A stretch of DNA of 64,000 bases, taken from Lonicera japonica (Eukaryota; Streptophyta; Magnoliopsida; Dipsacales; Caprifoliaceae). Below the pieces are notes generated by a model. That model was not told the origin of the DNA. It did not search any database and saw only the letters and a list, made by a program, of their open reading frames with translations. The stretch covers positions 24,633,901 to 24,697,900 of the forward strand of contig CM038469.1 in assembly GCA_021464415.1 (NCBI GenBank), read 5' to 3'. Both the position numbers and the translations under genes were made by a program. Below are positions 11,999-24,264 of this stretch, one piece after another. The first letter of the stretch is position 1. Every line of letters begins with the position of its first letter.

Positions 11999-12290
11999 AT
12001 GAGAATCGAATCGAGATTCTTTGAACACCTCTCCATGCGAATTGTCTTGCTTTTGTTACTACCGTACACCAAGCTTGCATGTTCATGGAGTCACTTCAAG
12101 AATGGGAGATGCTACTGAGGTTGAGTGCACAGAAAGCGAGAGACGAGCTCTACGCAAGTTTAAACATGGCCTTTGTGGATGATTCTGGCCGTCTCTCTTC
12201 TTACAGACGAGCCAAGAAGAAGACTGCTGCAAATGGAGAGGGGTCAAGTGTAGCAACCACACCGGTCATATAACTGTTCTTGGTCTTCCT
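11999..12290 (+). pseudogene. LRR-RLP fragment 1 (signal peptide and LRR N-cap only)
   Basis: The ATG at 11999 begins MRIESRFFEHLSMRIVLLL, matching the starts of RLPs 2 and 3. Relative to them there is a short insertion near 12075 (gcttgcatgttcatgg versus gcttgttcatgg), so the mature N-terminus (VTSR.GDATE.ECTESERRAL..FKHGL.DDSGRLSS) is read in shifted frames. The Cys-Cys-x-W N-cap ([12 protein letters not shown]) is present but broken. After about 95 codons the homology stops near 12290 and spacer block I sequence begins at about 12370. All LRRs, the transmembrane segment and the tail are missing, so it cannot make a receptor. Confidence 0.85.
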
Positions 12291-12369
12291 AGTAGGGCCA
12301 AAACTCCTTATGGGATATAATGGTGTCAAGTTTTAAGGAGTTATGTCTAATCAAAATTATTTTAGGAGA

Positions 12370-13722
12370 TTATTTCAATTAAAACTATTAATGAAAGAAC
12401 AAAGACTTTACCACTACGTTAAAGTTGTATCATAAATTGGTTGGATAGTTATTTTTCCACTTAATAAGGAATTAAGGATCAATAAAAAAAAACCATCGAG
12501 TCAATAAAAATTAACTCATATGAAGAGAGGACAATCATATCATTTGAACTAAAACTTAATGGTTAATATATTTCATTATTATTTCACTTACTTAGGTCAA
12601 TAAAGGAACTAGTTTTGGATTCAAGAAATGTGCAACATTTTCATCCTTAATTTAAGATTCAAGATTAATATTCCAAACTAGCTACTTGTTAAATATTAAG
12701 TGAAGCAATGCTCATCAACAAAACATATATGACTTATATATGCTAGACATCCTTATCTGGGGATCCTACTACTATATATATTAGTATTTAGCAATTAATA
12801 TTTCAAAATTAGGGAGATTTGTCATCTCCTGATTTTTTTTTAGAAAAAATAAGTAAATTAAATATTAATTACAGCAACAAAAATAGAAATACTAATCACT
12901 TCAAGTCACATTCAATAGCAAAATATGTACAAGTAAACAAATACGTGAAGGCAATTATATTATAAAATAATAACAATAGATTTTTTCACCATTGAATGCA
13001 TCGTTGCGTAAAATAAATCTTTATTAACAATATGGGAGTAAAAAAAATCATAGCCAAATCATTTATTATCTTAAAATATCATCACAAAAATATAATATAT
13101 TTTTTTATAATAAAATAATATATATTTTAGCCCCCAAAGACTAATCGCTGCCTTTGTCCCTCCTACACATTTTACACAAACACCAGGATATACACAAGAT
13201 TTTTCCGTACATTATGCATATATCCCAAAAGAGAGCAACATGAATTCTTGACACTTCAAGGATAATTTGAACAATTAGCAAAACATGTACGCACACAAGG
13301 GTGGAAATTGGTTTTTTCCGGATATTAATTTGAATATACGTACACTGATAAAGGAATAGCCCAGCCATTATAAAATATTAATTTATTACTTATAGATAGG
13401 CCGAGTACAAAAATTATTTTCGTTTTCAAGTGGTAAATGAATTTTATATTAAGGAGAGAAATCGTGAGTTCAAATCTCTTATCTAACTCTCATTTTTCTT
13501 CTAAACTCTCTCTCTGCCCCCAGTCCCTCCCTCCTTCCCCTCACCCTATATGAAATTTTTATGATAAAATTAAATTTTCTATTTATCAATATAATAAGAG
13601 GCAATGGTATTTATATTTTAAAATTATATAAGAAAAAAAAAATTATGTCTGCGATTTAAGATACTTTTTGGATTGTTGATAGTGACATTGGCACTAGTTA
13701 CAACTTAATTAATATATATTCT
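12370..13722. repeat. RLP-type spacer blocks I/II, copy 2
   Basis: This follows RLP fragment 1 directly and carries the same ordered landmarks as 3850-5550 (cataaattggttggat, cacttaataagga..atcaataaaa, ttaaatattaagtgaagcaatgctcatcaacaaaacata, cacaaacaccagga, aaggagaga.atc.tgagttcaaatctc). No gene is seen. It lacks both MITEs found at 4197 and 5557. Confidence 0.6.
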
Positions 13723-13731
13723 TTGAGAAAT

Positions 13732-14110
13732 GGGAAAGGTTCAAGTTACTTTTGGTGTAAAACAATAAAGTTTTACAACTGTCAATAACTTTCTCATATT
13801 TTCATAATTCATCAATCTAGTCATTGAATAGTTAAACGTGCAAAAAAATAAATAAATAAGAATTGAAAAAGTCTCTCATCATAGTTATATTATATATTGA
13901 ATTAGGAACCTTACAAAAACAAAGAAAAAATAAATATAGTGATTATATGGTTATAAATATTGGATTGATTTGAAACTTTACATGCTTGATAAAAAAAACA
14001 AAAATAGCTTATCCAATGGTGAAATTGATAAAATATGAATTTGAAAAAAAATTTATATGGATGTGTGTAAAATTTCTTAATCTTTCACCGGTATAATTTG
14101 AACTTTTCCC
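13732..14110. mobile_element. Mutator-like MITE, 379 bp, 9-bp TSD
   Basis: TSD TTGAGAAAT lies at 13723-13731 and 14111-14119. TIRs are GGGAAAGGTTCAAGTTA and its imperfect complement TAATTTGAACTTTTCCC. The paralogous spacer at about 5533-5542 has a single TTGAGAAAT and no insert, which is the empty site. There is no coding capacity. TSD length points to a non-autonomous MULE. Confidence 0.85.
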
Positions 14111-14937
14111 TTGAGAAATTTTTGTTACTTTTAATTGCTATTGACAAAACAACGGTGAAGAAGTATTTTAATAAATTGGGCTCAAATTATTTATTTTTTT
14201 TCACTTTTTTTTGCACAAAAGAAAAATATTGTTGATATACATGTTTTTTTTCATTAATTGTGACAGTAAAATTCTCGAAAGCTCATACCTTAAATTAAAT
14301 TTTAGCATAACCTTTTTACGTAGCAAATCTCTTATAGAAATCTTGGATCCCCTTTACGGGTAAAAAAGCAACTAAAAGAAAGAACGCAATTTACTCTAGC
14401 AAGCTAGATTTTTTCATAACAAATTAAGATTATTACACAGTAATAAAAGTATCATTAATTTTTATCTTTACTCTTACGAAGATAAAGATGGACAAGCAAA
14501 TCTCAATTATTAGATTCGTGAAGGCATTTTTTTAAACAATTTTTATAAAAATAAAAAAAATATTATTTTACCTATGCATATTATTTTCCATCTGTATAGT
14601 TGATGATATAAATTGTACAATTCCTTACCATAAGACATGATTTTCCAATTAAATTAAAAAAATAATGGTTTAATTTGCCAACTATAATAGCATTTCTGAA
14701 TTAATGTGAAAAGTATTTTTTTTTTTTTTTTGAAGAAGAAAAATGTGAAAAGTATTCTAAGAGAGGCAATAATGCAACAAAGGAGAAACAGACATATAAA
14801 CTTACTAAAGTCTAAATAAGTCTTTGATTGATCATCCCTGATTAACAAAGATGGTGCTAATTGTCAAAATACATATAAACTTACCAAAGTCGAAAAACAT
14901 CACCAAAATTGTGGCTTTGACAATTAAACTATCAAGA

Positions 14938-15934
14938 ATGAGAATTGAACCAAGGTTCTTTGAACACCTCTCGGTGCTAATTGTCTTGCTTTTGTTACTA
15001 CCTTACACCAAGCTTGTTCATGGAGTCACTTCAAGAGTGGGTGATGCTACTGAGATCAAGTGCATAGAAAGCGAGAGACAAGCTTTACTGAAGCTTAAAC
15101 ACGGCCTTGTGGATGATTCCGGTCGTCTCTCTTCTTGGGGGACGAGCCACGAAGAAGATTGCTGCAAATGGAGAGGGGTCAAGTGTAGCAACCTCACCGG
15201 TCATATAACCCTTCTTGATCTTCATGGTTCGATTGAAGGGTCTGATTCTCAGATACTCAGAGGAGAGGTTAGTCCTTCTTTACTTCAATTAAAGCATTTG
15301 AACTACTTGGACTTTAGCTCCAACGAAATATCCGGGCAACTTCCTGATTTTTTTCAAATGTTGGCAACGGATGCAGAGAAGTTATTAGAATACTTGAATT
15401 TAGAAGGGAACCGATTTAGTGGTTCATTGCCTGATTTTACGAGATTTTCATCCTTGAGGGAATTGCGACTTGCTAATAACAAGTTAAATGGATCGTTCCC
15501 AGAAAGCTTTGGTCAAATTTCTAGTCTTGCTCTTCTTGACGTGTCTAATAACCAAATGATTGGGTCGCTGCCCGACCTAGAGTTTCTCCCTTCATTGAGA
15601 GAATTTCACCTCGGAAGCAATAAGCTAAATGGGAGAATACCAAAAAGCCTCGGTCAGCTTTCTAAGCTTGAAATATTAGATGCCTCTTTAAACTCGTTTG
15701 AAGGTATAATCTCTGAAGCCCACCTCTCAAACCTCTCAAAATTGAATAAGTTAGACTTGTCTTTTAACTCGCTGACTTTGGAAGTCGACTCTAGTTGGAC
15801 TACTCCTTTTCAACTACAGAGTATTTGGCTTGCGAACTGCCAGCTCGGGATTTATTTCCCTATATAGCTGGCTTCAATCTCAAAATAATCTTTCCATGCT
15901 TGATATTTTGGGTGCTGGAATTTCTAGTACGGTA
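14938..15934 (+). pseudogene. LRR receptor-like protein 2, 5' part (split by copia 1)
   Basis: Start chosen at the ATG at 14938 ([20 protein letters not shown]) because all cluster members share it. An earlier in-frame ATG at 14851 lies in conserved upstream sequence. Order: signal peptide (about 1-29, cut after LVHG), LRR N-cap with CIESERQALL and [11 protein letters not shown], then LxxLxLxxNxLxGxxP repeats. Relative to RLP 3, about 200 residues of LRRs are missing between NYLDFSSN and EISGQL, in frame. A 4-bp TATA insertion at about 15861 causes a stop at 15865-15867; homology continues in another frame to 15934, where the retroelement enters. Cf/EIX-type RLPs sit in the plasma membrane, sense apoplastic ligands and lack a kinase. 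This copy is not functional. Confidence 0.9.
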
Positions 15935-15939
15935 CCTTT

Positions 15940-16160
15940 TGTTGACAATTAGAGAGAGAGATGAGAGAATAAATTCTATTTGATAATAATGAATGAATAC
16001 AAAGGTTCTTTAAATAGGGATTGAATGGGCTGTACATGGAAATAAAATAATATCCCATAATTCTAGGAATTATGGTGATAGTCAACTATACCATTTACCA
16101 TATCTATATATCCTACCATATCGATAATAATATATCCTACCATATTTATATATTCTAATA
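15940..16160 (-). repeat. Copia 1 3' LTR
   Basis: 221 bp, nearly identical to 29332-29552 (a few substitutions). On the minus strand it begins TATTAGAATATA and ends ATTGTCAACA, so the first dinucleotide is TA instead of the usual TG in both LTRs. Confidence 0.92.
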
Positions 16161-16173
16161 CTCCCCCTCAAGT
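16161..16173 (-). other. Copia 1 polypurine tract
   Basis: The minus strand reads cttgagggggag directly before the 3' LTR, the expected plus-strand primer position for reverse transcription. Confidence 0.8.
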
Positions 16174-16279
16174 TGGCACACATATATCGAACATGCCCAA
16201 CTTGCTAATTAACTTGGTGAATATCTTCTTTGTCACGGCCTTGGTGAGAATGTCAGCTAACTGATCTTCGGAGCGAACA
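16174..16279 (-). pseudogene. Copia 1 pol C-terminus cut off by nested element
   Basis: The minus strand translates to the usual copia ending, RSEDQLADILTKAVTKK..F..LISKLGM, then a stop shortly before the polypurine tract. It continues the RNase H frame whose other part ends at 24265. The two were separated by the insertion of the long-LTR element at 16285-24259. Confidence 0.8.
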
Positions 16280-16284
16280 TGAGG

Positions 16285-19200
16285 TGTGACGCCCCGAATC
16301 CCGTTCTGAGATTTTCACCTCCGGGATCCGGTTAATCACGGATGCCGTACGCGACGGCGGGTTTAAAATATAAAATCCATGACTTTCAAAAACTTTTCCT
16401 CAACAAAATGTCCAGTTTTACAAATGCTCGGTATGTGGAATTTATTTAAATAAAACCAAGTTTAAGAGGTTTACAAAACACATTATCACAAACACAATCA
16501 CAATCACATTCAACTCCACATCTATATATAAAAACCGTTTGTACAAATCCATAGCCCATTATCCAAAATAATGGTAAAGTCCATACATAAATAGAAAGAG
16601 TTTAATACAACCAACGATTATATACAACCGAGTCCTTAGTTCAAGGACTACAAAAGATATAGGACATCAGAGGCTACTAGACTCGTAAACCACGCGCCAA
16701 TCCCCGATGCTTGACCTGCAAAACTGTTTAGAAAACGGGGTGAGGCAAATCCGGGCTCAGTGGGAACTATATAAGTTTTATATATAAAATAGTTGTTTTA
16801 CGTCAATGCAGCAGTTTGTAAACCAAACAATGCAATGCAACTCACACACCCGTGTGTGCAGAACCCACTAGGAATCCCATCCTAGTCATCAGGAAGCTGA
16901 CTATCCAATCAACCTATCCCATCTGTAGACCTCCCATGGAATACCTTAAGTCGATCTCACATTACTAGTGAATCGAGGATATAAACCTACTTAATACGTT
17001 CTCAAGTGTAACTCAAGGTTATACTATGCCATCCGGTACCTATACCGTATGTTGTGACAGTTGGCCAAGTATCTATTATTTTCTCTTTAGTTATAGTACG
17101 TTATGAATTCCATACTTGGCCACCTACGAGGCCTTATCTCTACTTCGTTCTCACAACCAAGCCACGTACTCACACTTGTATACCAGGTTTCTATGGCCAT
17201 TAGCTATCAATGCTTTTCACTTTATCTGTTAATACATTATGATTGGCCAACGCTTTCCTGTGTATATTATATTCCTTACAATAGTGTATATATCATTACT
17301 CTCACTAAAAGTACACTCGTCCGAGGCAATATATAATCAACCATGCCATACCAGATATGATACAATACAATAATAATGATAATATAAACAATTCACATCC
17401 ATAACACAACAATCCGTATCATATCTCCAGTATAGTGCCTCAGTTTCACCCCGCGGTCTGACCAGGCCCAGAACAGAGAATCCAGCGAGTCCCGAAGGAT
17501 CCCAAGCTCTTGTCCATGTCTCCTCCAGGTGGGGAGTGGTTCAGGGACTTAGTTCTCCAAGTAGGTCATTCGGTGATAACCCGCGCGGCGGTCACTTTCC
17601 CGGGGACAAGACCCCGAATAGTTAACGAGGAGAACACCACATACAAACCACATCGACACTCTGGAGAAACTACACCAGGCGATACCCTAGTGGGTGATGA
17701 CCATTAGTAGCCCAACTACTTCCCGGGGACTCACCCTTTAGGAAGTAGTGGCACACGGGACCTGCTCCGCTTGCCGGGGAAACTCATCTAACCAAGGACA
17801 CATAGTCCAGTTGGAAGGCAAGATACCTAGAGTGGGCTCTCCTTTGTGGGCAACACAACCACCGGTGGAGTCACCGACTTCATTTTCCCCGTGCACGGTT
17901 TAGGGCCTTTCACCCATGGGCGGCAATAGGCGGCCCTCCTTCGAGTCACGGGGAGCTACCCGGTGCCCGGCATATCATCATATCCAGCCCATATGTGTGA
18001 TCACAATAACATACATCATATTCATTCATTTCCCACAATGAATATCATCATCATCATCAATCATACATCACACATATGGCTAAGCATCACATATATAATC
18101 ATACAAGCGCCCACTCATCCATTTATCATCATTGACATCATCGTCAATCATTTTTACAAGAGTATTCATCACTCGTATACTCCATACGTTTATCGTCACA
18201 TGATCATTCTCATAATAAGGCCAATTGATTCGGTAATCGCGTTATACACCTCATCATGTGATACGTGTATTCAACTAAGACCGTATATGTTCCATAATGA
18301 TTCACTAGCTATATCTTTAAGCCAAGTATTCATTATTAACCTCATACTCACGTCATCCTATCAAGCCATGTATTGGTTGTTATGAATCTAGCTCATCCGG
18401 CATACCAATACAACTCGCCTAGGTGTCCGTGTCCATGACCAGGGGCAATCCGTGCCCTAACAACTATGTTTCATGCGTTCTAAAGAGTATCAAGACTAAA
18501 CTCTCGTTACGAGTGCCTAGCACACTCTACGCAAGCCACTAGACTCGTACGTTAAGGCATACCATTCCACCGTAGTGGATTATCACCACATATACCATAA
18601 ATAATACCCTTCGGTCGTATCTAGTGGTATAGATGTGTATTTCTATCATTAATAACCCATCATCCATCTATAAGCACAAGACCTAAAAACCCCAATTTAT
18701 AAGTCATACGAATAGCTACGGAGTTGGTTTCACATGAACTTCTAGATACGCATGCTAAATCGTGGAACTAGATAATCAATCACGCTGTAGGAGTGATAAT
18801 CTATCAATATCTATCATTAATCTAAGAATCATCTAGCCCAAATCCCAAGAGATGCAAACAGCACATGCTTTTGATCAAAATCCCCAATTTGTAGTTTAAA
18901 TCGCTAATCATCAATCAAACATTGGAAAACAAGTTTTTTGTACTAGTGTCCCCACCTTAGACAAGCCGAACCCGCAAGTTGATGAAGCGTAGAAGCCGTA
19001 TTGTCCAAGCCCTAGCTTCAACGCAAGCTCCAACAGAAGAAGAAAGCGGGAAGGATGATGAATAGTGAAGAATAAACGATTCGGCACTCCAATCTTGGAT
19101 GGACGATGAGAGATGTGCGTGATCTCTTATCTCTCTCTCTAGAGCTCTCTAGAATCTCCCTCTGTCCCTCTCTATGTTGGATGCACGAAAGTGAGGGGTT

Positions 19201-19766
19201 GTGGGGTGTTAAATGACGTAAAAATGGGTTAAAAACGCTCAAAACCGACTTACAGGTGAACCATGATCGATCATGGGTCCCCCATGATCGATCATGAAGC
19301 GTTCTGGAACTCTCTGGAGGACCATGATCGATCATGGCCCCTTCCATGATCGATCATGGAAGTCACTGCAACAGCAAATAACTTTCTGAGCTCGAAACGG
19401 ACCTCGAAACGGCTGAATCTCGACTCGGCCAAAACACGAAAGTTGTAGAGGGAAAAGAAATGAAGACGTGGCCGAAAACGGAGAGTCGTTTGGACATCAG
19501 ATGAAGAAGTTATGGCCTCTCAAAGTTGGCCAAAAATCTATGAATCGCGAAAAGTCGAAACACGCGATTTACGCCTCGGTTTCAACTCGAACCACTCGAA
19601 TAACATAACGATCACTCCCTCAAACTAAATATAACTAGCATGACATACTAGAACTATCCGGTCAAGTACGAAGGACTCGAAACCCAATGCACGCTCTCTG
19701 ACGGAGATTAAGCCTTACCGGGCTTAAGAGAATGTCAACGTGGAAAAAGGAACACGGGGCATTACA
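16285..19766 (-). repeat. Long-LTR element, 3' LTR (3482 bp)
   Basis: Matches 21103-24259 with scattered substitutions plus one segment of about 320 bp (roughly 18331-18655) that the other LTR lacks. It contains a TCA/ATC-rich stretch (about 18040-18150) and the four-palindrome module at 19261-19359. ORFs of 77 and 140 codons inside it are LTR noise, not genes. Confidence 0.92.
19261..19359 (-). repeat. Four-palindrome module (copy in 3' LTR of long-LTR element)
   Basis: Palindromes CCATGATCGATCATGG lie at 19261-19276, 19322-19337 and 19344-19359. A variant with the last bases ATGA lies at 19282-19297. Centres are 21, 40 and 22 bp apart, making two close pairs. The same module, including the ATGA variant in second place, occurs in copia 2 and copia 3 LTRs. 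Confidence 0.9.
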
Positions 19767-19780
19767 ATCTCCCCTCCTTA
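19767..19780 (-). other. Long-LTR element polypurine tract
   Basis: The minus strand reads aaggaggggagat immediately before TGTAATGCCCC, the first bases of the 3' LTR. A second, similar CTCCCCTCCTTA motif lies at about 19859-19870. Confidence 0.8.
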
Positions 19781-21088
19781 AGAAATTTCGTCCTCGAAAT
19801 TTACATGGAGGTAGGAATAGAATAAAAAATACACAAGATTGCGAAAGTTGCACCCAGTCTCCCCTCCTTAGGAGACTAGCCACGGTTAAGAACAGGTTAG
19901 AATCGAATCTAAAGAATAAATGAGTAGAACAATCCAAGGAGACATCGAGGAGATGAAACAACAAGGCTAGGACTTCTAATGGGTCAACACAAGAATGATT
20001 CTACTCCCTCACGTGACATCCCTAGCAAGGCACGGAATAAATCCTCAAGGCTAGGATACGATTGCATGACCCAAAACTCCGAAGAGGCTCAAACACAAGA
20101 CATGGCCCAAGATGATCCCCACAACTAAAGTCGGCAATGAAACAATTTGCCACACCGTGTGGACTAGCGACTAGTAAGCTCTAGGTGAGCCAAAAGATAC
20201 GAAACTCGGTCTCAAACTCTGAAATATAAAAGCTAACACATGACACTAGGAATACAAGGATAACAACCACTAATTACATCAAAACAATCTTATGCGTAAC
20301 AAGATGCTAAACCAAAGTCGACACCGTTCCTAAGGTGCACTCTCAACTGAAGAATCATATCGACAGAAAAGCTCACACATTCTAGTTTCCTATGAATCCA
20401 ATCATAATGATACTTGAGAAACAAATACAAATATGCTTAGTCAATTCCAAGAACACAAACAATCCACGTTTCACTTTCCGTTGGCGACAGAAGACCGCAG
20501 ATTTATAAGTTAGTCATCCGTTGATCAGGCGGCTGACTAAAATATAACTCGACAGTCGCCTATTGCTAACTTGGTAGCAAAACACATCCCGAGTATAAAA
20601 CACATTCTCAAGAAAATAAAAGATTCATAAGGAAACAACACGATTATAACACAAATCACCAATAAGACAAAATATAAATATGGTCAACACATATAGAATG
20701 AACAAAGGAGGAAACATCTTTCCTCGAGACGACCGCTCACCGGAAACTTACTTACACTATACTCATAAATATCCAAACCAATGGTCCCACTACGATTCCG
20801 CTACGCTACTCTGATCAAAACTACTCTATCCACCTTCTCCACTATTCCCAGAGTGGAGTCGATATTAATACGAATTCTCATGAAACTAAAAGAAATGTGG
20901 TGCTTATGTCACTAAGATAACACCTCCTTAGAGAATATAAATGCTAAATGCTCATAAGACAAGGGTGTAATATGCAAGTGAGTGATTCCTAGCGCAAAAC
21001 AACTCGAGACTCAACTGGATTCCACTCATAATACTTACCCAAAATGCATAACCACCCATAAACCACGTGAAGAAAACCAAACCTATAC
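19781..21088 (-). other. Non-coding interior of long-LTR element
   Basis: About 1.3 kb between PPT and PBS, with no ORF over about 65 codons on the sense strand and no gag, protease, RT or integrase motif. It presumably contains the packaging and priming signals only. Replication would need proteins from another element. Confidence 0.7.
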
Positions 21089-21089
21089 C

Positions 21090-21102
21090 TCTGATACCAA
21101 CT
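21090..21102 (-). other. Long-LTR element primer binding site
   Basis: The minus strand reads, after the LTR end GGGGCGTCACA, AG then TTGGTATCAGAGG, the plant initiator tRNA-Met complement used by most plant LTR elements. Confidence 0.85.
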
Positions 21103-24100
21103 TGTGACGCCCCGAATCCCGTTCTGAGATTTTCACCTCCGGGATCCGGTTAATCACGGATGCCGTACGCGACGGCGGGTTTAAAATATAAAATCCATGA
21201 CTTTCAAAAACTTTTCCTCAACAAAATGTCCAGTTTTACAAATGCTCGGTATGTGGAGTTTATTTAAATAAAACCAAGTTTAAGAGGTTTACAAAACACA
21301 TTATCACAAACACAATCACAATCACATTCAACTCCACATCTATATATAAAAACCGTTTGTACAAATCCATAGCCCATTATCCAACATAATGGTAAAGTCC
21401 ATACATAAATAGAAAGAGTTTAATACAACCAACGATTATATACAACCGAGTCCTTAGTTCAAGGACTACAAAAGATATAGGACATCAGAGGCTACTAGAC
21501 TCGTAAACCACGCGCCAATCCCCGATGCTTGACCTACAAAACTGTTTAGAAAACGGGGTGAGCCAAATCCGGGCTCAGTGGGAACTATATAAGTTTTATA
21601 TATAAAATAGTTGTTTTACGTCAATGCAGCAGTTTGTAAACCAAACAATGCAATGCAACTCACACACCCGTGTGTGCAGAACCCACTAGGAATCCCATCC
21701 TAGTCACCAGGAAGCTGACTATCCAATCAACCTATCCCATCTGTAGACCTCCCATGGAATACCTTAAGTCGATCTCACATTACTAGTGAATCGAGGATAT
21801 AAACCTACTTAATACGTTCTCAAGTGTAACTCAAGGTTATACTATGCCATCCGGTACCTATACCGTATGTTGTGACAGTTGGCCAAGTACCTATTATTTT
21901 CTCTTTAGTTATAGTACGTTATGAATTCCATACTTGGCCACCTACGAGGCCTTATCTCTACTTCGTTCTCACAACCAAGCCACGTACTCACACTTGTATA
22001 CCAGGTTTCTATGGCCATTAGTTATCAATGCTTTTCACTTTATCTGTTAATACATTATGATTGGCCAACGCTTTCCTGTGTATATTATATTCCTTACAAT
22101 AGTGTATATATCATTACTCTCACTAAAAGTACACTCGTCCGAGGCAATATATAATCAACCATGCCATACCAGATATGATACAATACAATAATAATGATAA
22201 TATAAACAATTCACATCCATAACACAACAATCCGTATCATATCTCCAGTATAGTGCCTCAGTTTCACCCCGCGGTCTGACCAGGCCCAGAACAGAGAATC
22301 CAGCGAGTCCCGAAGGATCCCAAGCTCTTGTCCATGTCTCCTCCATGTGGGGAGTGGTTCAGGGACTTAGTTCTCCAAGTAGGTCATTCGGTGATAACCC
22401 GCGCGACGGTCACTTTCCCGGGGACAAGACCCTGAATAGTTAACGAGGAGAACACCACATACAAACCACATCGACACTCTGGAGAAACTACACCAGGCGA
22501 TACCCTAGTGGGTGATGACCATTAGTAGCCCAACTACTTCCCGGGGACTCACCCTTTAGGAAGTAGTGGCACACGGGACCTGCTCCGCTTGCCGGGGAAA
22601 CTCATCTAACCAAGGACACATAGTCCAGTTGGAAGGCAAGATACCTAGAGTGGGCTCTCCTTTGTGGGCAACACAACCACCGGTGGAGTCACCGACTTCA
22701 TTTTCCCCGTGCACGGTTTAGGGCCTTTCACCCATGGGCGGCAATAGGCGGCCCTCCTTCGAGTCACGGGGAGCTACCCGGTGCTCGGCATATCATCATA
22801 TCCAGCCCATATGTGTGATCACAATAACATACATCATATTCATTCATTTCCCACAATGAATATCATCATCATCATCAATCATACATCACACATATGGCTA
22901 AGCATCACATATATAATCATACAAGCGCCCACTCATCCATTTATCATCATTGACATCATCGTCAATCATTTTTACAAGAGTATTCATCACTCGTATACTC
23001 CATACGTTTATCGTCACATGATCATTCTCATAATAAGGCCAATTGATTCGGTAATCGCGTTATACACTTCATCATGTGATACGTGTATTCAACTAAGACC
23101 GTATATGTTCCATAATGATTCACTAGCTATATCTTTAAGCCAAGTATTCATTAATAACCCACAATCATCCATCTATAAGCACAAGACCTAAAAACCCCAA
23201 TTTATAAGTCATACGAATAGCTACGGAGTTGGTTTCACATGAACTTCTAGATACGCAAGCTAAATCGTGGAACTAGATAATCAATCACGCTGTAGGAGTG
23301 ATAATCTATCAATATCTATCATTAATCTAAGAATCATCTAGCCCAAATCCCAAGAGATGCAAACAGCACATGCTTTTGATCAAAATCCCCAATTTGTAGT
23401 TTAAATCGCTAATCATCAATCAAACATTGGAAAACAAGTTTTTTGTACTAGTGTCCCCACCTTAGACAAGCCGAACCCGCAAGTTGATGAAGCGTAGAAG
23501 CCGTATTGTCCAAGCCCTAGCTTCAACGCAAGCTCCAACAGAAGAAGAAAGCGGGAAGGATGATGAATAGTGAAGAATAAACGATTCGGCACTCCAATCT
23601 TGGATGGACGATGAGAGATGTGCGTGATCTCTTATCTCTCTCTCTAGAGCTCTCTAGAATCTCCCTCTGTCCCTCTCTATGTTGGATGCACGAAAGTGAG
23701 GGGTTGTGGGGGTGTTAAATGACGTAAAATGGGTTAAAAACGCTCAAAACCGACTTACAGGTGAACCATGATCGATCATGGGTCCCCCATGATCGATCAT
23801 GAAGCGTTCTGGAACTCTCTGGAGGACCATGATCGATCATGGCCCCTTCCATGATCGATCATGGAAGTCACTGCAACAGTAAATGACTTTCTGAGCTCGA
23901 AACGGCTGAATCTCGACTCGGCCAAAACACGAAAGTTGTAGAGGGAAAAGAAATGAAGACGTGGACGAAAACGTAGAGTCGTTTGGACATCAGATGAAGA
24001 AGTTATGGCCTCTCAAAGTTGGCCAAAAATCTATGAATCGCGAAAAGTCGAAACACGCGATTTACGCCTCGGTTTCAACTCGAACTACTCGAATAACATA

Positions 24101-24259
24101 ACGATCACTCCCTCAAACTAAATATAACTAACATGACATACTAGAACTATCCGGTCAAGTACGAAGGACTCGAAACCCAATGCACGCTCTCTGACGGAGA
24201 TTAAGCCTTACCGGGCTTAAGAGAATGTCAACGTGGAAAAAGGAACACGGGGCATTACA
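21103..24259 (-). repeat. Long-LTR element, 5' LTR (3157 bp)
   Basis: Colinear with 16285-19766 but without an internal segment of about 320 bp. The join (cattaataaccca, near 23150) sits at a short direct repeat flanking the segment in the other LTR, so a slippage-type deletion is likely. Confidence 0.92.
23766..23864 (-). repeat. Four-palindrome module (copy in 5' LTR of long-LTR element)
   Basis: Palindromes lie at 23766-23781, 23787-23802 (ATGA variant), 23827-23842 and 23849-23864, with the same spacing as in the other LTR. Confidence 0.9.
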
Positions 24260-24264
24260 TGAGG

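Larger units (their letters stand above)
16285..24259 (-). mobile_element. Non-autonomous long-LTR retrotransposon nested in copia 1
   Basis: A perfect 5-bp TSD, TGAGG, lies at 16280-16284 and 24260-24264. LTRs 16285-19766 (3482 bp) and 21103-24259 (3157 bp) start TGTGACGCCCCG and end CGGGGCATTACA (plus-strand view). A PBS-like TTGGTATCAGAGG adjoins the right LTR and a polypurine tract adjoins the left, so the element is on the minus strand. The 1336-bp interior has no gag or pol. It resembles large non-autonomous LTR derivatives mobilised by a gypsy-type partner; that assignment is inference, since no protein domain is present. High LTR similarity suggests it is younger than copia 1. Confidence 0.93.

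Noticed and set aside
14851..14937. Upstream ATG at 14851 as the RLP 2 start
   Set aside because: The segment is conserved non-coding upstream sequence in all cluster members. The shared ATG at 14938 gives a clean signal peptide.
17103..18385. ORFs of 77 and 140 codons, repeated near 21921 and 22781, as possible genes
   Set aside because: They lie wholly inside the long LTRs, differ between the two LTRs by an indel, and read through low-complexity ATC repeats.
19018..19347. Minus-strand 109-codon ORF with repeated HDRSW-type units as a repeat protein
   Set aside because: The repeats are only the translation of the DNA palindromes. The palindrome spacing is conserved in DNA, not as a protein frame, across elements.
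19261..19359. Palindrome array as a CRISPR-like array
   Set aside because: Only four short dyads per LTR with unequal spacers, in a plant retroelement and duplicated with the LTR. No cas genes.
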